Below, piece by piece: positions 52,929 through 62,013 of a stretch of DNA of 64,000 nt. Made by a program: the position numbers and the translations under genes. The stretch lies in NCBI GenBank assembly GCA_020073465.1, contig JAIQFC010000025.1:20974-84973 (forward strand), written 5' to 3'. Positions within the stretch are counted from its first letter, which is position 1; every line of letters starts with the position of its first letter. The DNA comes from Terriglobia bacterium. GTDB lineage: Bacteria > Acidobacteriota > Terriglobia > Terriglobales > Acidobacteriaceae. The notes under the pieces were generated by a model. The model saw nothing but the letters and a program-made list of their open reading frames with translations. It was not told where the DNA came from and made no database searches.

Positions 52929-54149
52929 ATGGCGAGGCAGCAGGGAAGCTCTCTTACGGCGATTGATGTGGGTAGCGCGAAAACGTGTGCGCTGATGGTG
53001 GAGGTGACGGACAACGGCCTCCGCTACCGCGGTCACGGTGTAGCCGAGTCACGGGGATCGCGGAAAGGCGTGATCGTCGAGTTGGATAAAGCAGTAGCGT
53101 CGATTCAGAAGGCGGTCGAAACGGCGGAAGACGTGGCAGGTGCGCCAGTGGAGCATGCCTTGGTCGGAATTGGCGGCGCGCATGTGCGCGGCATGAACAG
53201 CCACGGTGGCATCAGCCTGGGAACGCGGCCGCGCGAGATTGGACGGGACGAAATCAAGCAGGCGGTGGACCGGGCCCGCGCGATTCCACTGCCCGCGGAC
53301 CGGGAGATTCTGCATCTGCTGCCGCAGGAATTCATTCTGGACGATCAGGCAGGAGTGCATGATCCGCTGGGCATGATGGCGGCGCGGCTGGAAGTGCGGG
53401 TCCACATGGTAACGGCGGCGACCAGCGCGACACAGAACGTGATCACCGCGGTGAATAAGGCCGGTGTTCACGTCGACGATACGGTGTTCGAGCCGCTGGC
53501 AGCGGCGGATTCAGTGCTGCGTAACGATGAACGCGAGATGGGAGTGTGTCTGGCGGACATCGGCGCGGGATCCACTGAGCTGATTGTTTTTCTGCAGGGT
53601 GCGGTCGCTTTCACGGGAGTCATTCCGGTGGGTGGCGATCACTTCACCAGCGACCTATCGGTGGGCATGTGCACGCCCTTGGCAGAGGCCGAAAAGATCA
53701 AGAAGGCGTACGGCAACGCGATCGTGACGCTGATTCCGGAGGGGAATGAAGTTGAAGTGCCGTCAGTGGGCGATCGGCCGTCGCGTCTGCTGCCGCAGAG
53801 AATGGTGGCGGAAATACTGGAGCCGAGAGCGCGCGAGTTGTTCGAGATGATGCGCGAGACACTCCGGCACAGCGGCATGTTCGAGGTCTGCGTGGCGGGG
53901 ATCGTGTTGAGCGGAGGAGCGTCGCGGCTGCCGGGAATTTTCGATGTCGCGGAATCGGTGTTACGCCGACCAGTACGGCTCTCCTGGCCAACTCCGCTGG
54001 CGAAGATGCCGGCGAGCCTGGCGGAGCCTGAGTATGCAACCGTGCTCGGCATGGTGAATTACGGCCAGCGCGCTCGTGTCGCGCGGGGATATCAGGAAGA
54101 TCGCTGGGGAACCAAATTGAAGGCGCTGCTGGTGGGGAAAGGGGCTTAA
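52929..54149 (+). CDS. ftsA: Cell division protein FtsA, 406 aa
   Basis: Actin-like protein that tethers FtsZ to the membrane. Landmarks: AIDVGSAKTCALMVEV (phosphate-1, about 13-28), the 1C domain with VHMVTAATSATQNVITAVNKAG, ADIGAGSTELIVFLQG (phosphate-2), and VLSGGASRLPGIFDVAESVL (adenosine site). It carries a C-terminal amphipathic segment (DRWGTKLKALLVGKGA) for membrane attachment. The length is typical. It starts 22 bases after the ftsQ stop. Confidence 0.95.
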   Translation: MARQQGSSLTAIDVGSAKTCALMVEVTDNGLRYRGHGVAESRGSRKGVIVELDKAVASIQKAVETAEDVAGAPVEHALVGIGGAHVRGMNSHGGISLGTRPREIGRDEIKQAVDRARAIPLPADREILHLLPQEFILDDQAGVHDPLGMMAARLEVRVHMVTAATSATQNVITAVNKAGVHVDDTVFEPLAAADSVLRNDEREMGVCLADIGAGSTELIVFLQGAVAFTGVIPVGGDHFTSDLSVGMCTPLAEAEKIKKAYGNAIVTLIPEGNEVEVPSVGDRPSRLLPQRMVAEILEPRARELFEMMRETLRHSGMFEVCVAGIVLSGGASRLPGIFDVAESVLRRPVRLSWPTPLAKMPASLAEPEYATVLGMVNYGQRARVARGYQEDRWGTKLKALLVGKGA

Positions 54150-54240
54150 AAAGCAGTTGTCAGTACCCAGTTGCCAGTAAAACTGCATCGGTTTGACTGG
54201 CCACTGATCACTGGCCACTTTGAGCGGGCGCAACAGAAAG
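54148..54240. repeat. GGCCACTGATCACTGG repeat between ftsA and ftsZ
   Basis: CAGTTGTCAGTACCCAGTTGC and ACTGGCCACTGATCACTGGC are inverted, imperfect arms of the family seen at 19250 and 23400. It overlaps the end of ftsA by only a few bases. Confidence 0.75.
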
Positions 54241-54263
54241 AGAATTCAAACCAGGTGAACAAA

Positions 54264-55529
54264 ATGAAAAACGATTCGAAGATTCGCATCAGCTTCAATG
54301 AAGAGCCGCGCAACGATGCCAAGATCAAGGTGATCGGAGTCGGCGGCGGCGGGGGCAACGCGGTGAACCGCATGATTGATGCCGGGCTGGAGGGTATCGA
54401 GTTCATCGTGGCCAACACGGATCTGCAGGCGCTGCGCCTGTCGCGCGCGCCGGTGAAGCTGCAGTTGGGGGTGAAGCTGACGAACGGGCTGGGTGCCGGA
54501 GCGAATCCGGAAGTCGGGCGCAAGGCGGCGCTGGAAGACTCGGACAAGATCATCGAGGCGCTCGAAGGGGCGGACATGGTGTTTGTGACCACCGGCCTCG
54601 GCGGCGGAACCGGCACCGGTGCAGCGCCGATCATTGCGTCGCTGGCCAGTGAGATGGGCGCATTGACAGTGGCGGTTGTGACCAAACCGTTTTCGTTTGA
54701 GGGAAAGCGGCGCATGGCGCAGGCGGAGCGCGGCATCGCAGAGCTGATGGAATCGGTCGACACGACGATTGTCATCCCCAACGAGAAGCTGCTGGCCGTG
54801 GCGGAGAACGCAGGATTCTTCGAGTCGTTCCGCATCGCGGACGACATTCTGCGGCAGGGCGTGCAGGGAATTTCCGACATCATCACGATTCCGGGGATCA
54901 TCAATCGCGACTTCGCCGACGTGAAGACAATCATGGCGCGCATGGGCTACGCGGTGATGGGCACGGCAACGGCCAGCGGGCCGAACCGCACGACCGACGC
55001 GGCCAGGCAGGCGATTTCTTCTCCGCTGCTGGAGGCGGGAGCGATCGATGGGGCACGCGGAATTCTGATCAACATCACCGGATCGGCATCGCTGAAGCTG
55101 GCGGAAGTGCAGCAGGCGTGCACGATCATTCAGGGTGCAGCGCACGAGGATGCGAACATTATTTTCGGCGCGGTCATGGATGAGAAGATGAAAGACGCAG
55201 TAAAGATTACGGTCATCGCGACGGGGTTCCGCGAATTGCCGGCATCGCGGCACGCGCGCCACGAGACACGCAACTCGTTCGCCTCCGCGCACGACGATGC
55301 CATGGACTTTCCGGAGCCGCTGGGGCCGCCTGAGTCGATGCCTGAGCCCATGCATGCGTCGGTGATGGAAGAGCCGGTATTTATCCCGGATCCGGCCCCG
55401 GCGGCGATGGCCCATCCGTCGGGCGATGTGATCTCGCTGGATTCAATGCGCGGCGCGATGGTCGCGAATTTCGAGCAGGATGATCTGGATGTTCCGGCGT
55501 TTCTGCGAAAACGTGGCGAGGTGATGTAG
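54264..55529 (+). CDS. ftsZ: Cell division GTPase FtsZ, 421 aa
   Basis: Tubulin-like GTPase. Landmarks: [16 protein letters not shown] (residues about 19-34), NTDLQAL, the GTP loop [13 protein letters not shown] (113-125), and the synergy-loop region [11 protein letters not shown]. The C-terminal linker and a short terminal peptide, [10 protein letters not shown], are present, the latter being the conserved binding site for FtsA. The ATG at 54264 has a weak AGGTG site upstream. The length is normal. Confidence 0.97.
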   Translation: MKNDSKIRISFNEEPRNDAKIKVIGVGGGGGNAVNRMIDAGLEGIEFIVANTDLQALRLSRAPVKLQLGVKLTNGLGAGANPEVGRKAALEDSDKIIEALEGADMVFVTTGLGGGTGTGAAPIIASLASEMGALTVAVVTKPFSFEGKRRMAQAERGIAELMESVDTTIVIPNEKLLAVAENAGFFESFRIADDILRQGVQGISDIITIPGIINRDFADVKTIMARMGYAVMGTATASGPNRTTDAARQAISSPLLEAGAIDGARGILINITGSASLKLAEVQQACTIIQGAAHEDANIIFGAVMDEKMKDAVKITVIATGFRELPASRHARHETRNSFASAHDDAMDFPEPLGPPESMPEPMHASVMEEPVFIPDPAPAAMAHPSGDVISLDSMRGAMVANFEQDDLDVPAFLRKRGEVM

Positions 55530-55864
55530 CCAAGTGCAGGGATTCTGAGCGAGGCGCAGAAGATTGCTCCCCTCAGTCCGCGGGAACAAGGTGAAAAGCT
55601 TTTCCGTAGGGGAAGTACCTTTCCAGTAATCAGGTAACGCATTACCAAGAGCGCAGGACCGAGGTAATCTCCGCATAAGTCTTTGTTTCATAATGGGTTA
55701 AAGAAGAATTAATGTTTTCACCCATCTAAACTTTGAGATTGCCAACCATAAGCTAAGTCCCTTACTATCGCAGAGTTGAGCCAGGTCGGCGCGGTTACTC
55801 CTGCGTGGCAGGGTTCGTGCATCAGAGTAGCCAGAAATTCCGGGGAGCAGGGAACATAAGCCAG
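55530..55864. other. Intergenic region between ftsZ and the transpeptidase gene
   Basis: About 335 bases with no gene. An AT-rich patch lies at about 55676-55750, which may hold a promoter for the next gene, but no consensus boxes stand out. No terminator was found after ftsZ. Confidence 0.4.
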
Positions 55865-57088
55865 ATGTCGAGTCAGGGATCGCGCCTTCTTCGTTTTGCC
55901 CTCGCAATTCTCGTGGGCCTGCCACTGGCCGGCGTGAGCTGGGCAGCGCACGTCAATACGCACACACCGAAGTCCGAGAAATCCAAAAAAATCAGTGAGA
56001 GCCAGCGGACGAGGCGGCGCTTGCATCGACTGGCGCGCAGTCGCAGCGCCACCGTGACGCGTGCGTCTGTGACGACCCGTCGGCGCAGATACCACGAACG
56101 TTTTCGCATGAGTTCATTCGCGGACACGGCGACGGAAGGCGACGTCACGAGAGGCGAGGATCCGATCGTGCGCCAGGCGGCGATTGATGCCCTCGGCAAC
56201 ATGAATGGCACGGTCGTGGCCATCGAACCGACCAGTGGACGCGTGCTGGCGATGGTGAATCAGAAGCTGGCACTTTCAAGCGGAGCGCAGCCATGCTCGA
56301 CCATCAAGCTGGCGGTCGCTCTCGGAGCTTTGAGCGAGGGATTGGTTTCCAAAGACACGGCAATCGCTCTCGGGCGGCGCAGCCACATGAATCTGACGGA
56401 GGCGCTGGCCCACTCGAACAACGCGTATTTCGAAGCTCTGGGACGCAAGCTCGGCTTTGAGAGAGTTGCCTACTACGCGCATGAATACGGCTTGGGCGAA
56501 CTGGCCGGGTACGACATCGCAGGTGAGCAAGTGGGCCAGTATCCGGATGCGGTGATTCCCGAAAGAATGGGTGGCGTCGGCAAGATGTGCTCGTACGGCG
56601 AGGGAATCTCGATGACGCCTCTGCAGCTGGGCGCCATGGTTTCGGCGATCGCAAACGGGGGAACGCTCTACTACTTGCAGCATCCGAGCACGCCGGAGGA
56701 AGTGGCAAACTTTGAGCCGCGCGTGAAGCGCACTTTAGATATTGCTCCTCTGATTCCCGAACTCTCCGACGGCATGGCGGGCGCGGTGCAGTATGGCACG
56801 GCGCGCAGTCTGCGGCTGAACTTCAACGAGGAAGAAGTGCTCGGCAAGACGGGGACGTGTTCGCATGCAGGGACGCGTTTTGGATGGTTCGCCTCTTATG
56901 CGAACACCAGCGTAGGCCGGGTTGTTGTGGTGGTGTTCCTGCAGGGAGGACGGCCGACGTTTGGTCCCAAGGCGGCGGAGATTGCCGGGCGCATGTATCG
57001 CACCTTGTACGATCACAACTTCTTTGTCGCGGGCCCGACTTCCGCGCAAGACTTTACGGCAGTGAAGATGGTGGTCACCTCACAGTAG
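55865..57088 (+). CDS. Penicillin-binding transpeptidase domain protein, 407 aa
   Basis: A serine transpeptidase without the N-terminal glycosyltransferase or dimerisation domain. After a signal/membrane segment (residues about 6-30) and a basic linker rich in Arg, the catalytic domain has the S-x-x-K motif STIK (145-148), S-x-N motif SNN (184-186) and KTG (328-330). The penicillin-binding fold also shows GEGISMTPLQLGAMVSAIANGG. It is shorter than FtsI and could be a class C-like or transpeptidase-only enzyme. The ATG at 55865 begins the signal segment. Right behind ftsZ, it may contribute to septal cross-linking in place of the absent ftsI (inference). A terminator follows. Confidence 0.85.
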   Translation: MSSQGSRLLRFALAILVGLPLAGVSWAAHVNTHTPKSEKSKKISESQRTRRRLHRLARSRSATVTRASVTTRRRRYHERFRMSSFADTATEGDVTRGEDPIVRQAAIDALGNMNGTVVAIEPTSGRVLAMVNQKLALSSGAQPCSTIKLAVALGALSEGLVSKDTAIALGRRSHMNLTEALAHSNNAYFEALGRKLGFERVAYYAHEYGLGELAGYDIAGEQVGQYPDAVIPERMGGVGKMCSYGEGISMTPLQLGAMVSAIANGGTLYYLQHPSTPEEVANFEPRVKRTLDIAPLIPELSDGMAGAVQYGTARSLRLNFNEEEVLGKTGTCSHAGTRFGWFASYANTSVGRVVVVVFLQGGRPTFGPKAAEIAGRMYRTLYDHNFFVAGPTSAQDFTAVKMVVTSQ

Positions 57089-57118
57089 TTCCTTCGTTCA
57101 TCCAGATTCCAACCCAGG

Positions 57119-57146
57119 GACCTCTCGAAAGAGAGGTCTTTTGTTT
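57119..57146 (+). terminator. Rho-independent terminator after the transpeptidase gene
   Basis: A perfect 8-bp stem GACCTCTC / GAGAGGTC with a GAAA tetraloop (57119-57138) is followed by TTTTGTTTT. Confidence 0.92.
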
Positions 57147-57343
57147 TGCCTGCCGGAAGCCTGCAAACCCTCGTGGGGCTTGGGGAAGTCCGGAAGATTA
57201 GGAACTTCTTAATCGGAAAAAGCTGCGTGCTGCCGATAGGGGAGGAAGAAGCGACCGGCGGCAGCAACGTGCAGTTCGTGGCTGAGCGCGGTTCGCGTTA
57301 CTGCCGCCCGCGTAAGGAGGCTTGTACGTCCCTGTTGCACACG

Positions 57344-58963
57344 ATGGTGAGCGTGTTGTTTGGATTGGGGCTCTCGTGTGTGGCGCTGTTGGTAGTCAGC
57401 CGCTGGCGAGGGGGCTTGGGGGGAAAGACACACGGTGAGGCGTACTTTCGTACGGTAGCCGAGGCACTGCCGGGGATGATGTGGACGGCACGTCCCGAAG
57501 GGTCTTTAGATTTCGCGAATACGCGCTGGTATGAATACACCGGCCTGAGGACGAAGCAGACGATCGGGTCGGGCTGGGAACAGGTGCTGCATCCGGACGA
57601 TCTGCCCGTAACGCGTCAGAAATGGGCACGCTGCGTGCAAACCGGAGATGCTTACGAGGTCGAATACCGCTTCCGGCGGGCCTCGGACGGAACCTACCGG
57701 TGGTTTCTTGGGAGAGCGAACCCCATCCGCGACGACCAGGGAACAATCATCAAGTGGTGTGGCACGTGCACCGACATTGACGATCAGAAGCACAACCAGC
57801 AGATCCTGGAAGAGCAGATCAAGGAACGTACCATGGAGCTGGCTGATGCCAACACGCGGCTGCAGGAAGAAATGTGGGAAAGAGATCTGGCGCGCAAGGA
57901 ACTCGACCGGCAGAATGAGAGAATGATGAACGAACTCAAGGCGCGCTCGCAGCGGGCGACGCTGCTGGCGAAGTTGGGGGAACTTTTGCAGAGCTGCACC
58001 AGCAAGGAGGAAGTGTTCTCGGCAGGTTTGGGCTTTGCTCCGAGGATTTTCCCGGATACTCGGGGAGCGGTTGCACTGTTAAATGGAGGCCGGAACCTGG
58101 CGGAAGTCATCGGGTCGTGGTCGGAGTGCCAGCTTCCCGCTACCGTGTTTGAGCCCAATGCCTGCTGGGCGTTGCGCACGGGACACCCGCATCTGGTGGT
58201 TGCCGGCGATGACACGGCGAGGTGCGCCCACGCGGAGGGAGTGAAGAACACCTATCTCTGCATTCCGATTCTGGCGCAAGGCGAGGCGCTGGGGGTTCTG
58301 CACGTGCAGACGACGGATGAAACGCCATCGTTCGGGGAGTCGGAGCTTTCGTTCAAGACCACCTTTGCGGAACAGATTGGGTTGTCGATTGCCAATATCC
58401 GTCTGCGGGAGGCGTTGCGGACTCAGTCCATCCGGGATCCGTTGACCGGGCTGTACAACCGACGCTATCTGGAAGAGATGCTGGAACGCGAGATTCGGCG
58501 GGCGGTGCGGGCGGAGCAGTCCCTGGGAATTCTCATGCTCGATCTGGACCATTTCAAGAGATTCAACGACACCTACGGTCACGATGCGGGCGACGCGGTG
58601 TTGCGGGAGACAGGCTGGTTCCTGGCAAAGAGCATTCGAGCCGAGGACATCGTTTGCCGATTTGGGGGAGAAGAGTTCGTTGTCATTCTGCCAACTGCCG
58701 ACTTGGAGGCGGCCCGGTCGCGGGCGGAGCGGATACGGTCGAAACTGCGCGAGCTTACGGTTCTCCATCAGGGGCAGTCGGTCGGCGTGATCACAGTCTC
58801 GGTTGGGGTGGCGGCGCTGCCGACCCACGGGACGTCGGCGAAGGAGCTGGTACAGGCGGCCGACGCGGCGCTGTATCGCGCCAAACGTGAGGGCAGAGAC
58901 CGGGTGATCACCGCTCAGGCAGTGGACGTCACTGAGGTGACAGGGGCGATCCCCAAGGCGTAG
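57344..58963 (+). CDS. Diguanylate cyclase with PAS and GAF domains, about 539 aa
   Basis: A membrane helix (residues about 2-20) is followed by a PAS domain (about 38-155: AYFRTVAEALPGMMWTARPEG, GSGWEQVLHPDD), a coiled-coil stretch, a GAF domain (about 210-355) and a GGDEF domain. The active site reads GGEEF (441-445). The canonical guanine-recognising Asn and Asp are present in NDTYGHDAGD, so it should make c-di-GMP and not cGAMP (Hypr enzymes carry Ser at that Asp). An inhibitory-site RxxD before GGEEF (RAED, about 432) is present. The start is uncertain: AAGGAGG lies at 57313, with in-frame TTG at 57335 or ATG at 57344. Confidence 0.88.
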   Translation: MVSVLFGLGLSCVALLVVSRWRGGLGGKTHGEAYFRTVAEALPGMMWTARPEGSLDFANTRWYEYTGLRTKQTIGSGWEQVLHPDDLPVTRQKWARCVQTGDAYEVEYRFRRASDGTYRWFLGRANPIRDDQGTIIKWCGTCTDIDDQKHNQQILEEQIKERTMELADANTRLQEEMWERDLARKELDRQNERMMNELKARSQRATLLAKLGELLQSCTSKEEVFSAGLGFAPRIFPDTRGAVALLNGGRNLAEVIGSWSECQLPATVFEPNACWALRTGHPHLVVAGDDTARCAHAEGVKNTYLCIPILAQGEALGVLHVQTTDETPSFGESELSFKTTFAEQIGLSIANIRLREALRTQSIRDPLTGLYNRRYLEEMLEREIRRAVRAEQSLGILMLDLDHFKRFNDTYGHDAGDAVLRETGWFLAKSIRAEDIVCRFGGEEFVVILPTADLEAARSRAERIRSKLRELTVLHQGQSVGVITVSVGVAALPTHGTSAKELVQAADAALYRAKREGRDRVITAQAVDVTEVTGAIPKA

Positions 58964-58993
58964 TCCTGATTGCCCGAATGCCACAAATGATAC

Positions 58994-59015
58994 CGCCCAG
59001 CCTTCCGGCTGGGCG
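58994..59015. terminator. Bidirectional terminator between convergent genes
   Basis: A perfect 9-bp stem CGCCCAGCC / GGCTGGGCG with a TTCC loop separates the cyclase and the convergent ATPase gene. The T tract is short (GTTCC), so efficiency is uncertain. Confidence 0.7.
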
Positions 59016-59037
59016 TTCCTGTGAATGCCGGAATGGG

Positions 59038-59790
59038 CTATCTTCGCGGGCCTTTGTTCTCGTCGCTGGCGATGACGCCGTCCCTGATGTGGATGACGCG
59101 GTGAGCGTATTCGGCGATATCGTGCTCGTGCGTAACCAGCACGATGGTGTTGCCCTCGGACTGCAGGCGATCCAGCAAGGCCATAATGTCGAGGCCGGTC
59201 TGCGAGTCGAGGTTGCCGGTGGGCTCGTCGGCCAGAATGATGGATGGCTTATTGACAAGTGCCCGGGCAATGGCCACGCGCTGGCGCTGTCCGCCGGAGA
59301 GTTCGTTCGGCTTGTGGGTCATACGGGATTCCATGCCGACGGCCGCCAACGCAGCTTTGGCGCGTTCCACGCGTTCCTCGGTCGGGATGCCGGCATAGAT
59401 CAGGGGCAGCTCGACATTGTGCAGGGCCGTGGCGCGGGCAAGCAGGTTGAAGGTCTGGAATACGAATCCGATCTCCTTGTTCCGGATGCGAGCTAACTCG
59501 TCGTCATCGAGCTCGCTGACGAGCTGAGCGTTAAGCCAGTAGTTGCCTTTGGTCGGAGTGTCGAGGCAGCCAATCAGGTTCATCAGCGTCGACTTGCCCG
59601 ATCCGGACGGACCCATGATGGCAACGTACTCGTTGCGCTGGATGCGCAGATTGACGCCTCGCAGGGCGTGGACCTGCTGCTCTGAGCCCATGTCGTAGGT
59701 CTTCCACAAATCCTCGGCTGCGATCATGCAGGATTCAGGCGGGGCTAAAGTTGTGGGGCTCGGCATGCTGATCACTTCTGCGGTTGCCAT
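59038..59790 (-). CDS. MacB/LolD-type ABC transporter ATP-binding protein, 250 aa
   Basis: Walker A is GPSGSGKST (about 54-62), the Q loop FVFQTFNLL, the signature [15 protein letters not shown], Walker [13 protein letters not shown] and the H-loop VTHEHD. This belongs to the MacB/LolD group of ATPases that work with a MacB-like permease. The start is the ATG at 59790 with AGGAG upstream. It lies 136 bases after the adaptor gene in the same direction. No permease gene follows on this strand, because the next gene is the convergent cyclase; the permease would have to be elsewhere. Confidence 0.88.
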   Translation of the reverse strand: MATAEVISMPSPTTLAPPESCMIAAEDLWKTYDMGSEQQVHALRGVNLRIQRNEYVAIMGPSGSGKSTLMNLIGCLDTPTKGNYWLNAQLVSELDDDELARIRNKEIGFVFQTFNLLARATALHNVELPLIYAGIPTEERVERAKAALAAVGMESRMTHKPNELSGGQRQRVAIARALVNKPSIILADEPTGNLDSQTGLDIMALLDRLQSEGNTIVLVTHEHDIAEYAHRVIHIRDGVIASDENKGPRR

Positions 59791-59926
59791 GTTTTTCTCC
59801 TGGTCCGGTGCCACTGACCTCTCCGATCTGTTTTCAATTCTCTGGCGCTAGACGCCTTTGATTTTTTGCTCCCTTTTCTGAGACCTACAACCGGCTTCCC
59901 CATTGGACGGGCAACACCGGCGAACG

Positions 59927-61327
59927 TTATGTTTCCTCATCCTCTTTCTTGGGGGCCGAATTGTCGATCTTCACACTGCTGCCGGGGCGAAGGGTACGCA
60001 AAACCTTGTAACTGCCGGTGATGACCTCGTCGCCCTCCTTCAGCCCATTGACCACTTCGATGTCGGCTGTGCCCGTGATGCCGGTGGTTACCGGGACAAA
60101 CTCAGCTTTCTTGTTGCGGATGACGAACACTCCCTGGATGTCGTCATCCTTCTTCTGACTCTTGGATGCAGTCTCCTTGGGTGACGGCGATGCCGCTTCT
60201 ACCGATCCCGTGGCCGACTTCTTTTGTTGCTCCAGTTGCGTCTTTGTACGAATGGTCAGGGCCTGGATCGGGATGGCGAGCGCGTTCCCACGAGTTGCGG
60301 TGGTGATCTTGGCCGTTGTCGATAGACCTGGACGCAGGTCTTGCGGAGGATCATGCAACGTGACCACCACCTTGAAGTCTTTCGCTTCCTCGCTGGTGGA
60401 GGTCTGCTGGGAAGTCGAGAGGCCGCTGGAACGGACAATAGCGTTATCGCCGATTTCGGAGACCGTCCCATGGAAAATCTTCTTCGGAATGGCATCGATG
60501 GTGACGTCAGCGGACTGTCCGAGCCGGACGTTCACGATATCAGTTTCATCCACCTTGACCTCGGCGGTAATGACGGACATGTCGGCAATCGTCATCAGCG
60601 TGCTGCCCAGGGCATTCTGGATGCCGATGACCACGGATTCTCCCTCCCGAACCGGCAGGTTGGTGACGACGCCGGCGTAGGGAGCGGCATAGGTGGTCTT
60701 TTGGAGCACGTCGGTGACGCGGGTGAGAGTGGCCTTAGCCTGAGCCACATGACGCTCCGCGGAATCGGTCTGCGCCTTGGTTTGAGCGACACGAGCCTGG
60801 GCCTGCACCAGTCCGGCATCCGCCGTGGCCCAAGCGTTCTTGCGGCTGTCGAAATCGGACTTGGCGATGAGGCCGTCGCGATAGAGATTCTGCGCGCGTT
60901 CCCAGTCCAGCTTGTTGCGATCGTAGTCGGCCTGAGCTCGAACCAGGTCCGCTTGCGCGGTCTTGAGGCTGGCCTCGGCGGCGATAGCGTCGGTCTCGGC
61001 GGCCTGCACGGAGGCCTGGTTGGCGCTTACGTCTGCCGAGGACTGAACGTTCTCCAGTTGAGCGAGCAATTGACCCTTCTTTACGTGATCACCTTCCTTG
61101 ACGTACAAGTGGGTGATCTTTCCATAGGCGTTGGCGCCGATGTTCACATACGTCTTGGGCTTGACTTCACCCGAGGCGCTCACCACCGTCGCCAGGTCCA
61201 GGCGCTGGGCTTTGCCCGTTTGCACCGTGACCACGTTCTTGCTGCTCTGGTGGACCGTGAACGCCACGATCGCGACCACGAGGAGCGCTGCGGCTATACC
61301 AATAACGATTTTTTTCCAGGCTTTCAT
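59927..61327 (-). CDS. MacA-like periplasmic adaptor (HlyD family), 466 aa
   Basis: A membrane helix (about 7-26) anchors the protein. The barrel-sandwich domain shows GKITHLYVKEGDHVKKGQLLAQLE (about 69-92). A long helical hairpin follows (about 95-215) with alternating Ala/Gln/Glu, then the second half of the lipoyl and beta-barrel domains (about 215-340) and a membrane-proximal domain. The tail is Lys/Glu-rich. It would link an inner-membrane transporter to the outer membrane, with the ATPase at 59038-59790 as the energiser. The ATG at 61327 is preferred; an ATG at 61342 is also possible. Confidence 0.88.
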   Translation of the reverse strand: MKAWKKIVIGIAAALLVVAIVAFTVHQSSKNVVTVQTGKAQRLDLATVVSASGEVKPKTYVNIGANAYGKITHLYVKEGDHVKKGQLLAQLENVQSSADVSANQASVQAAETDAIAAEASLKTAQADLVRAQADYDRNKLDWERAQNLYRDGLIAKSDFDSRKNAWATADAGLVQAQARVAQTKAQTDSAERHVAQAKATLTRVTDVLQKTTYAAPYAGVVTNLPVREGESVVIGIQNALGSTLMTIADMSVITAEVKVDETDIVNVRLGQSADVTIDAIPKKIFHGTVSEIGDNAIVRSSGLSTSQQTSTSEEAKDFKVVVTLHDPPQDLRPGLSTTAKITTATRGNALAIPIQALTIRTKTQLEQQKKSATGSVEAASPSPKETASKSQKKDDDIQGVFVIRNKKAEFVPVTTGITGTADIEVVNGLKEGDEVITGSYKVLRTLRPGSSVKIDNSAPKKEDEET

Positions 61328-61473
61328 GATTGCCGTCACCATCCGTGCTGACCAGGCTCGGCCGAGACAGAACTTTCCTCACTGGCTGGAGACTGTGCTC
61401 ATGCCGCTTTCAGCCCCGAAAGGGTAACGGACACACATCCTCTGCTACGGTTCCCGCGGCGAGAAAGTTCCCT

Positions 61474-61746
61474 ATGAAGACTGAAGAAGTGGCCGAAACG
61501 CGTTACGACAGGGAAGCGGTAGAGCCTGCCCCCGGAAGTGATTATATCTTGACGCCCGGCGACCCCGAAGCCAGGAATTGGGGCACCCAGTACCTTTTGA
61601 CGCCCTTATTCTCCTTCCCTATCGGAGCCGCAAGAAAAGGGGTAGCGGACTGCGGGGTAACCGGGCCTCCGAGAAAGGGCCCGATCAACAGGCCGTGGTT
61701 GCGTGTAGTATGCTGGATGGCGCTGACGCCACCGCCCCGAAAATGA
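61474..61746 (+). CDS. Uncertain small ORF, 90 aa
   Basis: The ATG at 61474 has no clear ribosome binding site, and the sequence has no recognised domain (MKTEEVAETRYDREAVEPAP at the start). It ends in an ATGA overlap with the next small ORF. It could be coding, but composition gives no strong support. Confidence 0.25.
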   Translation: MKTEEVAETRYDREAVEPAPGSDYILTPGDPEARNWGTQYLLTPLFSFPIGAARKGVADCGVTGPPRKGPINRPWLRVVCWMALTPPPRK

Positions 61747-61937
61747 AGCGAACCATCATACTTTCCCTGGCTATTCCGGCTCTTCTGTGGAGCACGGCTG
61801 GTTTCAGCCAGTCCGCTTCGCCGGCTGGAACCTCAACTGCGGCGAATTCCACCTTCGCGGCGGGAAATGCCCCTCCGATAGCCGTCACAACAAACGCCCG
61901 CCACGCGGTCGATCCGATGTCCATGTACCCATCATAG
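61743..61937 (+). CDS. Putative small secreted protein, 64 aa
   Basis: Overlaps the preceding small ORF by four bases (ATGA). Residues 1-22 are a good signal peptide (MKRTIILSLAIPALLWSTAG, then FSQ), followed by a Ser/Ala/Thr-rich mature part. There is no ribosome binding site. It may be real but unassigned. It lies immediately before the composition change described in the findings. Confidence 0.4.
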   Translation: MKRTIILSLAIPALLWSTAGFSQSASPAGTSTAANSTFAAGNAPPIAVTTNARHAVDPMSMYPS

Positions 61938-62013
61938 CCCGCGCGGGCGACTCCGACCCGTCGATATCCACACCCCAAGACCCAATCTTTTTTTTAGCGT
62001 GGATAATGGAGCT

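Noticed and set aside
57344..58963. Hypr-type (cGAMP-making) cyclase to match the riboswitch
   Set aside because: The GGDEF domain has the normal Asp in NDTYGHDAGD, so it is expected to make c-di-GMP; the cGAMP source, if any, lies elsewhere.
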